Below are positions 19,767 through 28,126 of a stretch of DNA of 64,000 nt, in pieces (positions within the stretch are counted from its first letter, which is position 1; each line of letters starts with the position of its first letter). Source of the stretch: Actinopolyspora erythraea. Lineage in GTDB: Bacteria > Actinomycetota > Actinomycetes > Mycobacteriales > Pseudonocardiaceae. Position numbers and translations under genes: made by a program. The DNA lies in contig NZ_CP022752.1 of NCBI RefSeq assembly GCF_002263515.1, positions 496,001 to 560,000 on the forward strand. Reading direction: 5' to 3'. The notes beneath the pieces were generated by a model that did not search any database, was not told the DNA's origin, and saw nothing but the letters and a program-made list of their open reading frames with translations.

Positions 19767-22025
19767 TCACTGAAACGACTCGAAGGCGGCGAGCTGCTCC
19801 TGGCTCAGCGAGGGGCGCACCCGTTCGCGGGCCGACTCCAGGTGCGCGGCCGAGACCTCGGCCGCGTGCAGCGTCTCGCGCAGCGCGGTCAGCGCTGCCT
19901 CCCTGATCAGCGAGGCGCAGTCGGCCGCCGAGTAGCCCTCCAGCGACTCCGCGAGGCCCGCCAGGTCGACGTCCCCCGCGAACGGTGTGTTCCGGCCGGC
20001 GGAGCGCAGGATCTCGGCCCGCGCCGCCGCGTCCGGCGGCGGCACTCCGACGGAACGTTCCAGCCTGCCCGGCCGCAGTAGTGCCGGATCGACCAGTTCG
20101 GGCCGGTTCGTGGCGCCGATGACCACGACGTCGCGCATCGGCTCCACCCCGTCCAACTCGGTCAGCAGCGCGGCCACCACCCGGTCGGTCACCCCGGAGT
20201 CCGAGGACTGCCCCCGCACGGGGGCGAGCGCGTCGATCTCGTCCAGGAAGACCAGGGTCGGCGCGGCGTCCGCCGCGCGGGTGAACAGGTCGCGTACCGC
20301 GCGTTCGGACTCGCCGACCCACTTGTCCAGCAGCTCGGCCCCCTTGACCGCGACCGCGTTGAGCCTGCCCGTGCCCGCGAGCGCGCGCACCAGGAAGGTC
20401 TTGCCGCAGCCCGGTGGCCCGTACAGCAGCACCCCGCGAGCCGGTCGGATCCCCAGCCGGGCGAACGAGTCCGGATAGCGCAGCGGCCAGAGCACGGTCT
20501 CGTGCAGCGCCTGCTTCACCTCGACCATGTCGCCCACGTCGTCCAGCCCGACCTCGCCGGTGCGCAGGGTGTCCGTGGTGGACATCGAGATCGGCCGGAC
20601 CGAGGACAGCGCCTGTTCGAAGTCCTCGCGCCGGACCCGGGGCTCGCCGTCGTCCGGTTCGGCGCGGTGGCGCAGTGCCGCCTGCACGGCCGCCTCCCGT
20701 GTCAGCGCGGCCAGGTCGGCGGCGACGAAACCCGGAGTTCGTTCGGCGAGTTCGCCCGGGTCCACTCCGGAGTGCAGCGGGGTGTCGCGCAGCAGCACCC
20801 GCAGCAGCTCGGTGCGCGCCGCCCTGTCGGGCAGCCCCACGGTCAGTTCCCGGTCCAGCAGTCCCGGTTCGCTGAGCCTGGGGTCTACGTGTCGCGGATC
20901 GGAGCTCGTGGCCACGATCGCCAGTCCGGCGACCTCGGCGGCGCGGCGCAGCTCGTCGAGCACCACCGTGGAGAGCGGTGGTGGGGAGGCGGCGGGCAGC
21001 AGCCCGTCCACATCGGTGAGCAGAAGTACGCAGCCCTCGCCGCCCGCGGTCTCGTCCTCGGCCCGCCGCAGCGCGTCGCGGACCCGTCGCGCGGCGGTGG
21101 CAGGTTCCAGCGCCCCGGTGCCGGGGCCGTCGAGCTCCACCCGGTGCGCCCCGACCGCCGCGGCGACCGAGCGGACCAGGGTGGCCTTGCCCGCTCCGGA
21201 AGGACCGCTGAGCAGTACCCCCAGCCTGGTGGGAGCACCGAGCCGTTCCAGCAGCTCGGGGTGCTCGAAGGCCAGCCGCAGCCACTCCTCCAGCCGGGTG
21301 GCGCTCCGCTGTCCGCCCGCCAGGTCCGAGACCGGTGGTACCCGGTGCGGCTCCTCAGCCGCCCCAGCGTCGGTGCCGGGCTCGGTCGGGTAGTTCGCGG
21401 AGCCCGCGGAGGAGTCGGGCTCGGGGCCGGTCGACAGGGCGGTGGAGGCGGGCGGGACCGCGACCTCCCGCTGCCAGCGCACCACCGTCGCCGGGTGCAC
21501 GGCCACGGCACCCGGCGGGTCGGTGTCGGAGACGGTGACCAGCTCGTTGGTCCAGGTGACCCCGATCGTGGCCGAGAGGGTGCTGCGCAGCCTGCTCGTG
21601 GCCGTGGAGGGGGTTCCGGACAGGTCCTGCGGCAGCAGCGAGACGGTGTCCCCGCTGAGCAGCGCCTTGCCGGTCAGCGCCTCCCGGAGCGTCTCCGGGG
21701 TGACCGATACGGTCGCGAGACGCGAGCCGGACACGGTCAGCGAGCGGGCGGGGCGCACCGGATCCGGGGTCACCACGAGCTCGTCGCCCTCCCGTGCCCC
21801 CGCGTTGGTGAGGGTGATGTCGTCGAGGAGGACCACACCGGTGGATTCCCGCACCGGGGTGGTGGCCGCGAGTGCGACCGTGTCCCGCGCACCGGAGAGG
21901 CGGACGGCGTCGAGGCCGCGTATTCCCAGCGCGTCCAGCACCTCCGGGTGCAGCCGCACCACGCCGCGTCGGTGGTCGGTGGCGGAGGTGGACAAGTGGG
22001 CTCGCACCGAGACAGAAGCGCTCAC
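19767..22025 (-). CDS. CDC48/p97-like double AAA+ ATPase
   Basis: The 752-residue protein has an N-terminal CDC48-like double-psi barrel (about 1-175), a linker, and two AAA+ modules. D2 (about 510-690) is intact: GPPGCGKTFLV Walker A, TLVFLDEIDAL Walker B, GATNRPELVDPALLRPGRLER with sensor and arginine fingers. D1 (about 240-470) is degenerate: GPSGAGKATL lacks the Ser/Thr after GK, and LLLTDVDGLL lacks the catalytic Glu. D1 may bind nucleotide but probably does not hydrolyse it. The family unfolds or remodels protein complexes. Its place before pssA and psd matches mycobacterial Rv0435c. The substrate is unknown. Confidence 0.9.
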   Translation of the reverse strand: MSASVSVRAHLSTSATDHRRGVVRLHPEVLDALGIRGLDAVRLSGARDTVALAATTPVRESTGVVLLDDITLTNAGAREGDELVVTPDPVRPARSLTVSGSRLATVSVTPETLREALTGKALLSGDTVSLLPQDLSGTPSTATSRLRSTLSATIGVTWTNELVTVSDTDPPGAVAVHPATVVRWQREVAVPPASTALSTGPEPDSSAGSANYPTEPGTDAGAAEEPHRVPPVSDLAGGQRSATRLEEWLRLAFEHPELLERLGAPTRLGVLLSGPSGAGKATLVRSVAAAVGAHRVELDGPGTGALEPATAARRVRDALRRAEDETAGGEGCVLLLTDVDGLLPAASPPPLSTVVLDELRRAAEVAGLAIVATSSDPRHVDPRLSEPGLLDRELTVGLPDRAARTELLRVLLRDTPLHSGVDPGELAERTPGFVAADLAALTREAAVQAALRHRAEPDDGEPRVRREDFEQALSSVRPISMSTTDTLRTGEVGLDDVGDMVEVKQALHETVLWPLRYPDSFARLGIRPARGVLLYGPPGCGKTFLVRALAGTGRLNAVAVKGAELLDKWVGESERAVRDLFTRAADAAPTLVFLDEIDALAPVRGQSSDSGVTDRVVAALLTELDGVEPMRDVVVIGATNRPELVDPALLRPGRLERSVGVPPPDAAARAEILRSAGRNTPFAGDVDLAGLAESLEGYSAADCASLIREAALTALRETLHAAEVSAAHLESARERVRPSLSQEQLAAFESFQ

Positions 22026-22074
22026 CCCACGAGGTTAACGGTGTTGCGTCGGCTCGGTTTTCGTAGCTGGTGCC

Positions 22075-22312
22075 GTGGCGGAACCTCTCGCACGGCTCTC
22101 GCTGTGGTGCCGGAGACATCGGGTAGGTACTACACAACGTCTCCGGCGTCCTCGCGAGAGCCGCACGGGAGGACCCGCGGCGGTGCCGGTTGCGAGGGTG
22201 GGAGTTCGGCGCTCGCGCGCCGAAGGGGCCTGCGGAGCGGCGCCTTGCGGTGTTGGGCCGGCTGGTGAGTAGCGACCTACGCGGCGAGCGGCCCTGCCTC
22301 GCGATGCGTCCG
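22075..22312 (+). repeat. Dispersed hairpin element, copy 2 (long form)
   Basis: The inner stem is GCCGGAGAC (22109) with GTCTCCGGC (22139), different in sequence from copy 1 yet fully paired. The middle stem is GGCTCTCGC/GCGAGAGCC, and the outer stem CTCTCG/CGGGAG has a single G-T wobble. The loop GGGTAGGTACTACACAACG is kept exactly. A second hairpin (TTCGGCGCTCGCGCGCCGAA) and a roughly 80-base tail follow, shared with copy 3. It lies upstream of the ATPase gene and downstream of the CDF gene. Confidence 0.87.
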
Positions 22313-22352
22313 ACTCACGCATCGGAGTCCCCTGCGTCGGGTGAGTCGTGGA

Positions 22353-23297
22353 TCAGTGCGCCCAGCGGCGTTCGGCGGTGAACGAGACCGTCATCCACTT
22401 CTCGTGCGGCATCGTGTCCAGGATGTCGGAGATCTGTTGCCGGATCCGGTCGAACTCGGTGACCTCGCGCGCGGTGGAGTCCGGCCCCACGACGAAGTCG
22501 ATCTCCACGTCGAGCTGGTCGCCGATCTTGGCGACCCTGGTGAAGACCTCCTCGAACCGGTACTGCTCGGCGATGCCGTTCGCCGCCGTCTCGATGCCGC
22601 CGCTGAGCGCCGGGTCCACCGAGATCGAGAGCACCTCGCGCAGGCTGCGGGTGAACAGCCTCACTGGCATCCGCAGGAACAGCGCCGAGAACAGGATCAC
22701 CATTCCCGGGTCGACGTATCCGGCCAGGGCGGGTTGCCCCGCCGCCTCCAGGCCCAGCGCCAGCAGGAACCCCAGCAGTACACCGACGCTGAGCAGGGTG
22801 TCCATCCACCACTGCGCGGCCTCCGCTCGCACCAGACCGTCCTGGCTGGAACGCAGGTAGCGGGTCATCAGCCAGGCGCCGACCGTGGCCAGCAACGCGT
22901 ACAGCACGGCCGGTACCGTCTCCGGTTGTTTGCCTCCCGCGAGGATGTCGCCGACCGCGCCGACCAGCGCGTAGCCGCACAGCGTCGCCAGCGAGACCGC
23001 CTTGAGGATCACGGTCAGCGGCTCCCAGGCGTGCCTTCCGAACGGGTACCGCTCGTCGGCACCGCGTTCGATGGTGCGCACCGCCGCGACCGAGACCAGC
23101 GACAGCAGCACGCTCACGAAGGAGTACAGCCCGTCGAACACGATCATGGGGGAGTTGATGGCCAACCCCCACAACAGCGCCAGCACCGCGAAGGCGGCGG
23201 CCCCCACCACCGAAACCAGCAGGCTGCGGGTGGCCGTCGACGAACGGGCCCCACCCGTTCCCGACGCATCCGGCGAATCCGACATCGGGGCAAGCAT
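22353..23297 (-). CDS. Cation diffusion facilitator (CDF) family transporter
   Basis: The roughly 314-residue protein has six membrane helices (about 25-235) and a cytoplasmic C-terminal domain (about 240-314). The N-terminal block resembles the family (NSPMIVFDGLYSFVSVLLSLVS in helix 2, QWWMDTLLSVGVLLG in helix 5), but the usual HxxxD metal pairs are not obvious: each helix shows a single Asp. It may therefore have altered metal choice, or belong to the cation-efflux branch that uses other ligands. Family members export divalent metals in exchange for protons. The start is uncertain among three in-frame Met codons within 36 bases. Confidence 0.72.
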   Translation of the reverse strand: MLAPMSDSPDASGTGGARSSTATRSLLVSVVGAAAFAVLALLWGLAINSPMIVFDGLYSFVSVLLSLVSVAAVRTIERGADERYPFGRHAWEPLTVILKAVSLATLCGYALVGAVGDILAGGKQPETVPAVLYALLATVGAWLMTRYLRSSQDGLVRAEAAQWWMDTLLSVGVLLGFLLALGLEAAGQPALAGYVDPGMVILFSALFLRMPVRLFTRSLREVLSISVDPALSGGIETAANGIAEQYRFEEVFTRVAKIGDQLDVEIDFVVGPDSTAREVTEFDRIRQQISDILDTMPHEKWMTVSFTAERRWAH

Positions 23298-23516
23298 GGC
23301 GCCGGGGCGGTTCCAGCGCATCCGCCGGTCGCCGAACCGGCGTCGGCGTGGGAAGGTTCCGCCGTTCGAGGCGGATGGCGAGTGAGAATCCGATCAGGTG
23401 CCGCGCCGGACCGTTCCGGAACTGGGCGGGGCGAATGCTCTTCGGCGGGATCGATTCTTCCGGTTCTGATTCGGACCAGCGCGGAAAATAGAACAATATT
23501 CGTATTTTCTCGGTCG

Positions 23517-23556
23517 CGTGGACACCGGATCCACCGCGGCGGATCCGGTGTCCACG
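23517..23556. terminator. Strong hairpin after pssA
   Basis: A 16-base perfect stem (CGTGGACACCGGATCC / GGATCCGGTGTCCACG) with an 8-base loop lies seven bases past the pssA stop. It is a likely intrinsic terminator of the psd-pssA operon, without a U-run. Confidence 0.7.
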
Positions 23557-23563
23557 CCCGGAA

Positions 23564-24496
23564 TTACTTGGAGCGGTGGCGCAACCCCAGCGACCGGTAG
23601 CTGCGGCGGTTCTCCCTGTTCCGTTCACCGCCGCGTCGGGGGAGCCGTACCCGTCGTGCGGCCCCCGCCGCCCGGCGCCGCAGTGGGGGACGTAGCCCGA
23701 GCCGGCGCTGGCTCCGCCGCATCGCCCGTCGCTCGCGTGGCGGGAACTCCCAGACCTCCGGATGGTTGGCCAGCCAGTGGTGCCGGTAGGCGGCGTAAGG
23801 CACGTGCACCAGGTATCCCACCAGCACCACGGTCAGGAACAGCAGCGGGTAGGTGATGATCCCCGCGGCCAGCACCGCGACCACGACCAGCAACGGGGCG
23901 ATCAGCTTCGCCGGTACCCTGACCGTCTTCAGTGAGAGGGTGGGAACCCTGCTCACGGCCAGCGCGGCCACCGCGATCATCCAGACCATGACCACCGGCT
24001 GGCTCGACCACCAGCCTTCCCCGCCCACGGCCGCGGTGAGCACGATCGGCAGCAGCGCGAGCAGCCCGGCCGCCGGTGCGGGCACCCCTACGAAGAACTC
24101 CTTGCTGAACGGTGGCTGGTCATCGTCGTCGAGCAGCGTGTTGAACCGCGCCAGGCGCAGGATCATGCACACCGCGAATATCAGGGCGACCACCCAACCC
24201 ACCCGGTTGCCCGCCAACTGCCACGCGTAGAGCGTCAGGGCGGGCGCGACTCCGAAGGACATGGCGTCGGACAGCGAGTCCAGCTCCGCCCCCATCCGGC
24301 TGGTGGCGTCGAGCAGGCGGGCGATCCGACCGTCCAGGGCGTCCAGCAGCGCCGCCACCGCCACCGCCGCGACGGCGCCCTTGAGCTGCTGGTTGAGCGC
24401 GAACTGCACCGCCGAGAGCCCGGCGCACATGGCCAGCACGGTGATCGCGTTCGGGAGGAAACGAACGCCGGGAGGACTCGCGCGTGCCTCGCTCAT
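23564..24496 (-). CDS. pssA: CDP-diacylglycerol-serine O-phosphatidyltransferase
   Basis: This membrane enzyme makes phosphatidylserine from CDP-diacylglycerol and L-serine. The CDP-alcohol phosphotransferase signature is complete: DALDGRIARLLDATSRMGAELDSLSD, with its four Asp residues. About eight membrane helices are visible (LPNAITVLAMCAGLSAVQF through FLTVVLVGYLVHVPY). The C-terminal 60 residues are very Arg-rich, probably a cytoplasmic membrane-binding tail. The ATG overlaps the psd stop (ATGA), so the two steps of phosphatidylethanolamine synthesis are translationally coupled. Order and neighbours match mycobacterial pssA-psd. Confidence 0.93.
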   Translation of the reverse strand: MSEARASPPGVRFLPNAITVLAMCAGLSAVQFALNQQLKGAVAAVAVAALLDALDGRIARLLDATSRMGAELDSLSDAMSFGVAPALTLYAWQLAGNRVGWVVALIFAVCMILRLARFNTLLDDDDQPPFSKEFFVGVPAPAAGLLALLPIVLTAAVGGEGWWSSQPVVMVWMIAVAALAVSRVPTLSLKTVRVPAKLIAPLLVVVAVLAAGIITYPLLFLTVVLVGYLVHVPYAAYRHHWLANHPEVWEFPPRERRAMRRSQRRLGLRPPLRRRAAGAARRVRLPRRGGERNRENRRSYRSLGLRHRSK

Positions 24497-25224
24497 GTTC
24501 GAACACCGCTCTGCTCCGGAGTGAGTTCGGCGAGCACGGTCTCCCCACCGACGGCCCGCTGGCCCGGTTCGACGAGCACGCGGCTGTTCGGCGGCAGGTA
24601 CAGGTCCACGCGGGAGCCGAACCGGATGAGGCCGTAGGTGCTGCCCGCGCTGACCGCGCTGCCCTCGCTCACCGAGCACACGATCCGGCGGGCGACCAGC
24701 CCGGCTATCTGCACCACCGCGAGATCGGATCCGCCGGTGGTGCGCAGCAGCATCGCGTTGCGTTCGTTGTCCTCGCTGGCCTTGTCCAGGTCGGCGGACA
24801 GGAACGCGCCGGGGCGGTAGGCGAGCTTGGTGACCTCGCCGTCGGCGGGCGCGCGCTGGACGTGCACGTCGAAGACGGTCAGGAAGATGCTCACGCGCAG
24901 CATCCGGTCCTCCGGCAGCTCCAGCTCCGCGGGCGGGGCCGCCTTCTCGACGTGCGCGATCGTGCCGTCGGCCGGGGCCACCGCGACGTCGGCCCTGTCG
25001 GGCGTGACTCTGCGGGGCTCCCGGAAGAACCAGGCGCACCAGGCGGTGAGCAGCGCGGCCGGTGCTCCGGCGGGGCGCCAGACCCGGCGGAGCAGCAGGG
25101 TGGCGAGCGCGCAGGCCAGCACGAACGGTCTGCCTGCCGGGTGCATCGGCGGGACGGTGTCGCGGGCCAGTCGCGCCAGCTTGTGTAACGGGCCGGTCCT
25201 GGGTGCGGGATCCGCGTTGTTCAT
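24493..25224 (-). CDS. psd: Phosphatidylserine decarboxylase proenzyme (short type)
   Basis: The enzyme decarboxylates phosphatidylserine to phosphatidylethanolamine using a pyruvoyl group formed by self-cleavage. The 243-residue protein is of the short archaeal/actinobacterial type. VAPADGTIAHVE lies near residue 80, SIFLTVFDVHVQRAPADG holds the conserved His, and YGLIRFGSRVDLYLP carries the Gly-Ser cleavage site whose Ser becomes the pyruvoyl group. Two N-terminal hydrophobic stretches (FVLACALATLLL, PAALLTAWCAWFF) anchor it to the membrane. The first gene of the psd-pssA operon. Confidence 0.92.
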   Translation of the reverse strand: MNNADPAPRTGPLHKLARLARDTVPPMHPAGRPFVLACALATLLLRRVWRPAGAPAALLTAWCAWFFREPRRVTPDRADVAVAPADGTIAHVEKAAPPAELELPEDRMLRVSIFLTVFDVHVQRAPADGEVTKLAYRPGAFLSADLDKASEDNERNAMLLRTTGGSDLAVVQIAGLVARRIVCSVSEGSAVSAGSTYGLIRFGSRVDLYLPPNSRVLVEPGQRAVGGETVLAELTPEQSGVRT

Positions 25225-25769
25225 CGAGATGGCTCGCCCCTGCGTCGACGGTAGGGATGCGACGTCTCGGTCGCGTCGCCGTTGTCACAACAGCATCGCT
25301 GATAAGACGTGGCCCGTTGTGCACAGGGGGTGGGTTGGTCGTTGACCTGCTGTCTCGGGAAGTGCTCGTCACCCACCAGCTCGTCCTCCGGGCCCGTGCG
25401 CGTCGGGGCGCGGGTGGCCGGGCAGCGCGGCGCGCGACAGGGATTCGGACACAAGTGAGCTCCGGGACGACATCAGCGCCCCCGATGCGCCGATGTCGTC
25501 CCGGAGTCACGACCGCTCGGGGTCTCCCCGCTGGCTCCGAACGGTCCCCCCGGTGGATCCGTGTGCCCCCCGACGGCACACGCACCCGATCTGGTCATCT
25601 CCCGATGGGAAACCAGGCCGGAAGGATCCGGCACGCCGTTGGATGCAATCCATCGACTGGTTGTGATGCTACTGCCAGTGTAATAGAACTCACAGGGAAC
25701 CGCGTAGCCGCGAAAGAAGGACTTTCGTCACAGATTCAATGACTTTGCGTGCACATTGCTGACATTTAC
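25225..25769. other. Intergenic region, no gene seen
   Basis: No convincing coding sequence. It should hold the psd promoter (leftward) and the end of the M48-like gene's transcript. One strong hairpin is annotated separately. The stretch around 25670-25760 is noticeably AT-richer than the surroundings. Confidence 0.6.
25461..25505. terminator. Perfect 14-bp stem hairpin
   Basis: TCCGGGACGACATC and GATGTCGTCCCGGA flank a 17-base loop. It is placed between the end of the M48-like gene and psd on the minus strand, so termination or processing of the upstream transcript is likely. Confidence 0.5.
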
Positions 25770-27755
25770 TCACTCGAATTGATGATTTTTTTCGGGGGTC
25801 TTCATGCGCGCCCCCATCAGTTCTCCCAACCCCGAGTAGGGGGTGCCGCGAGTCCCCGAATCGGGGAGGCTCCTGATTCGGATTCTGGTCAGCTCCTCGT
25901 CCTCCGGAACGTCCGACTCGTCCGGTTCCGCGGCTCGCGGCGCAACCTCCGAGACCGAGTACTCGTCCAGGTAGAGGTCCAGCGTCAGCTTCCAGTCGGC
26001 ACCCTCCTCGCGGAGGTCGGCCGTGGCCACGTCCCGACTGTCCACCCACTGCGCCCCCTCCAGCTCGCGCAGCCGGTTCACCGGAGTGGTGGCCAGCTGC
26101 TCCAGCCGCTCGTGCTCGGAGCGGCGAACCGGAGTCAGCGCGCCGGCCAGCAACCGGTACATCCAGCGGGTCCGGTCCGGCAGCAGCAGCATTCCGCGAT
26201 CGGTGACCAGCAGATCGTAGGACTCCTCGGCGAACCGCACGGGGCTGACGAGTCCCGAGAGCCTCGGTTCGGGCTCCTCGGCGGCGGGCTGCGCGTGATC
26301 CAGCGGAACTCCCAGGTGCACCAGGTACCGGTGCAGTCCCGGCACCAGCCGCGGGTCCACCACCGCCGGACGTACCAGCTGGTCCGGATCCAACGCGCGG
26401 CCGTCCGCCAGCCGGACCGTCGAGGGGCCGCCCCAGTCCAGTTCGTGCTGGGCGCGCTCGGCCCGGATCAGCGCGTCCACGACCGCCGCCCCCAGCAAGT
26501 CGGTCATCGTGTCGACCACCGCGTCGTCGACGAGTTCCGGTGCGAGCCCCGGGTTGAGGGCGGGATTGATCAGATCAGCTCCCTCGCCCCGGTGAATGGC
26601 GGTGAGCACCCCGACGATCGTGGGCTCCACCGACACGCCGCTCTGCTCCACGGCCGAGCTCAGTGCTCCCGCCTTGACCGCGACGTCGTGCTGCCCGGCC
26701 AGCCTGGCGAGTTCGGGCCAGGAGGCGCGTGCTCCCAGGTCGTCCACCAGCAGCCGGTCCTCGATCGCCGGGATCTCGCGGCGGGGCTCGCGGATCAGTG
26801 CCAGGGCGGGACGGTCGTCGGTCTCCTCGGGCTCGTGGGTGGCCCGTCTGAGCACGTCGAGCCGCTGCGCCACGGTCGGAAGCGCCGCATCCGCCGGTTC
26901 CTCGGCGGCGATGCTCTCCTTGGCCCGCTCGGCGAGGCCGTGTTTGCGTTCCTGATGCTCCAGGAAGGCCCGGAACCCCGGCAGCACCTCGGGGGTCCGC
27001 TCCACCCTGGTGGCCATGCTCAGGTACTCGGCGCTGTAGTCCTCCCAGCCGAGTTCCAGGCCCACCTGCTTGCGCAGTGCCGCCATCGTCGTGCGCTTGC
27101 CCGCCATCCGTACCGCCACGGCGTCGCCCCGCATGATCCGCCCGCGCGCCAACGGTGCCGTGATCCGCCGGAAGAGGGTGGCGTAGCCGCTGAACAACCA
27201 CTTGGTGGGGCCGCCGATCATGTCGCGCTCCGCCGCGATCACCGCCGTGCGGATCCGGTTGGCGAGCGCGTCCGGTCCGCCTCCGTCCGCACGGCCGATC
27301 TCGCCGGCCAGCAGCGCCGAGAGCTCGGTGACCGTCAGGCCGGCCAGCAGCGGCAGACCGAGTTCCAGGTGCGACTCGCGCCGGAGGAGTCCCAGCAGTC
27401 GGGTCCGCTCCCGCCACCGCAGGGCGGGCTCGCACGTCACGCGGAGTTCGTCCGGTCTCGCTGCCTCCGCCGTCTCCGCGACCTTCCGCAGTCTGCGCCA
27501 CAGCTGTGGCTGGGACTCACCGTCGACCACCACTCCTCGCCGGGGAGGGTGGCCCGCACGCAACACTCCCCGGAGCACCATCGCCACCGAGGCCCCGACC
27601 AGCAGGGCCGCGAACCCGGCCCGCAGTCCGTCCCCGAGGTCGTAGCGAATCGCGTAGGCCGCGACGCCCACCAGGCCGAGGACCAGTAGCGCCGGTACGG
27701 CTAAGAATCCGATGTGCAGTGCCACCGCAAGGACGGCACGCCATGGGCCACGCAC
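25770..27755 (-). CDS. Membrane protein resembling M48 metalloprotease with degenerate active site
   Basis: The 661-residue protein starts with two membrane helices (GFLAVPALLVLGLVGVAAYAI and FAALLVGASVAMVLRGVL), followed by a domain that resembles M48 peptidases: LELGLPLLAGLTVTELSALLAGEIGRADGG corresponds to the family's GLPLL..L...EL.A.LAHELGH. The zinc motif HExxH is replaced by AGEIG, so catalysis is unlikely. The C-terminal 350 residues (LGVPLDHAQPAAEEP, SYDLLVTDRGMLLLPDR) are unassigned. Codon use and frame are clean, so it is not simply decayed. It sits between psd and moeA, upstream of nothing co-directional within 370 bases. A role as a non-catalytic scaffold is a guess. Confidence 0.62.
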   Translation of the reverse strand: MRGPWRAVLAVALHIGFLAVPALLVLGLVGVAAYAIRYDLGDGLRAGFAALLVGASVAMVLRGVLRAGHPPRRGVVVDGESQPQLWRRLRKVAETAEAARPDELRVTCEPALRWRERTRLLGLLRRESHLELGLPLLAGLTVTELSALLAGEIGRADGGGPDALANRIRTAVIAAERDMIGGPTKWLFSGYATLFRRITAPLARGRIMRGDAVAVRMAGKRTTMAALRKQVGLELGWEDYSAEYLSMATRVERTPEVLPGFRAFLEHQERKHGLAERAKESIAAEEPADAALPTVAQRLDVLRRATHEPEETDDRPALALIREPRREIPAIEDRLLVDDLGARASWPELARLAGQHDVAVKAGALSSAVEQSGVSVEPTIVGVLTAIHRGEGADLINPALNPGLAPELVDDAVVDTMTDLLGAAVVDALIRAERAQHELDWGGPSTVRLADGRALDPDQLVRPAVVDPRLVPGLHRYLVHLGVPLDHAQPAAEEPEPRLSGLVSPVRFAEESYDLLVTDRGMLLLPDRTRWMYRLLAGALTPVRRSEHERLEQLATTPVNRLRELEGAQWVDSRDVATADLREEGADWKLTLDLYLDEYSVSEVAPRAAEPDESDVPEDEELTRIRIRSLPDSGTRGTPYSGLGELMGARMKTPEKNHQFE

Positions 27756-28126
27756 AGTGACAACTCCCGACTCACGTTGGTCCGCGAATGCCCGGTCAGG
27801 CTAGTCACCGGTTCGTGCCAGGCGGTAGGGAGCCCGACGCGGAGCAGGATCGTTCCAGTTCACGGAAGGGGTGGTCCACGAGTTCGGCGACGAGCCGCCG
27901 CTACTCGACGTGCTCGGCGGGAGCTCGGCGCGTCCGGTGTCGGACGACCGCGCACGAGGACCGGCCGCTCACGAGACCTCTGCCGCGTGCTTCGGTGCCC
28001 CCGTTCGGGCTAGGGGCCTCGCGAAGTCGCCGCCCGCGGCTCATCCGGCGTCGGAACCCCCGTGGTGGGTTCCCCGGAAGGTTCCGACACGGCACCGTCC
28101 ACGCGCGGCGCACGCCGGCTCGGTTC
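27756..28126. other. Intergenic region, no gene seen
   Basis: This spacer lies between moeA (upstream) and the M48-like gene on the minus strand. It contains one hairpin after moeA and presumably the M48-like promoter. I see no protein or RNA gene. Confidence 0.6.
28050..28088. terminator. Hairpin after moeA
   Basis: GTCGGAACC and GGTTCCGAC form a 9-base stem 39 bases past the moeA stop. A plausible terminator without a U-run. Confidence 0.4.

Noticed and set aside
22353..23297. Zinc-specific CDF exporter (czcD/zitB type)
   Set aside because: The HxxxD metal pairs that define zinc CDFs are not visible in helices 2 and 5, so I left the metal unspecified.
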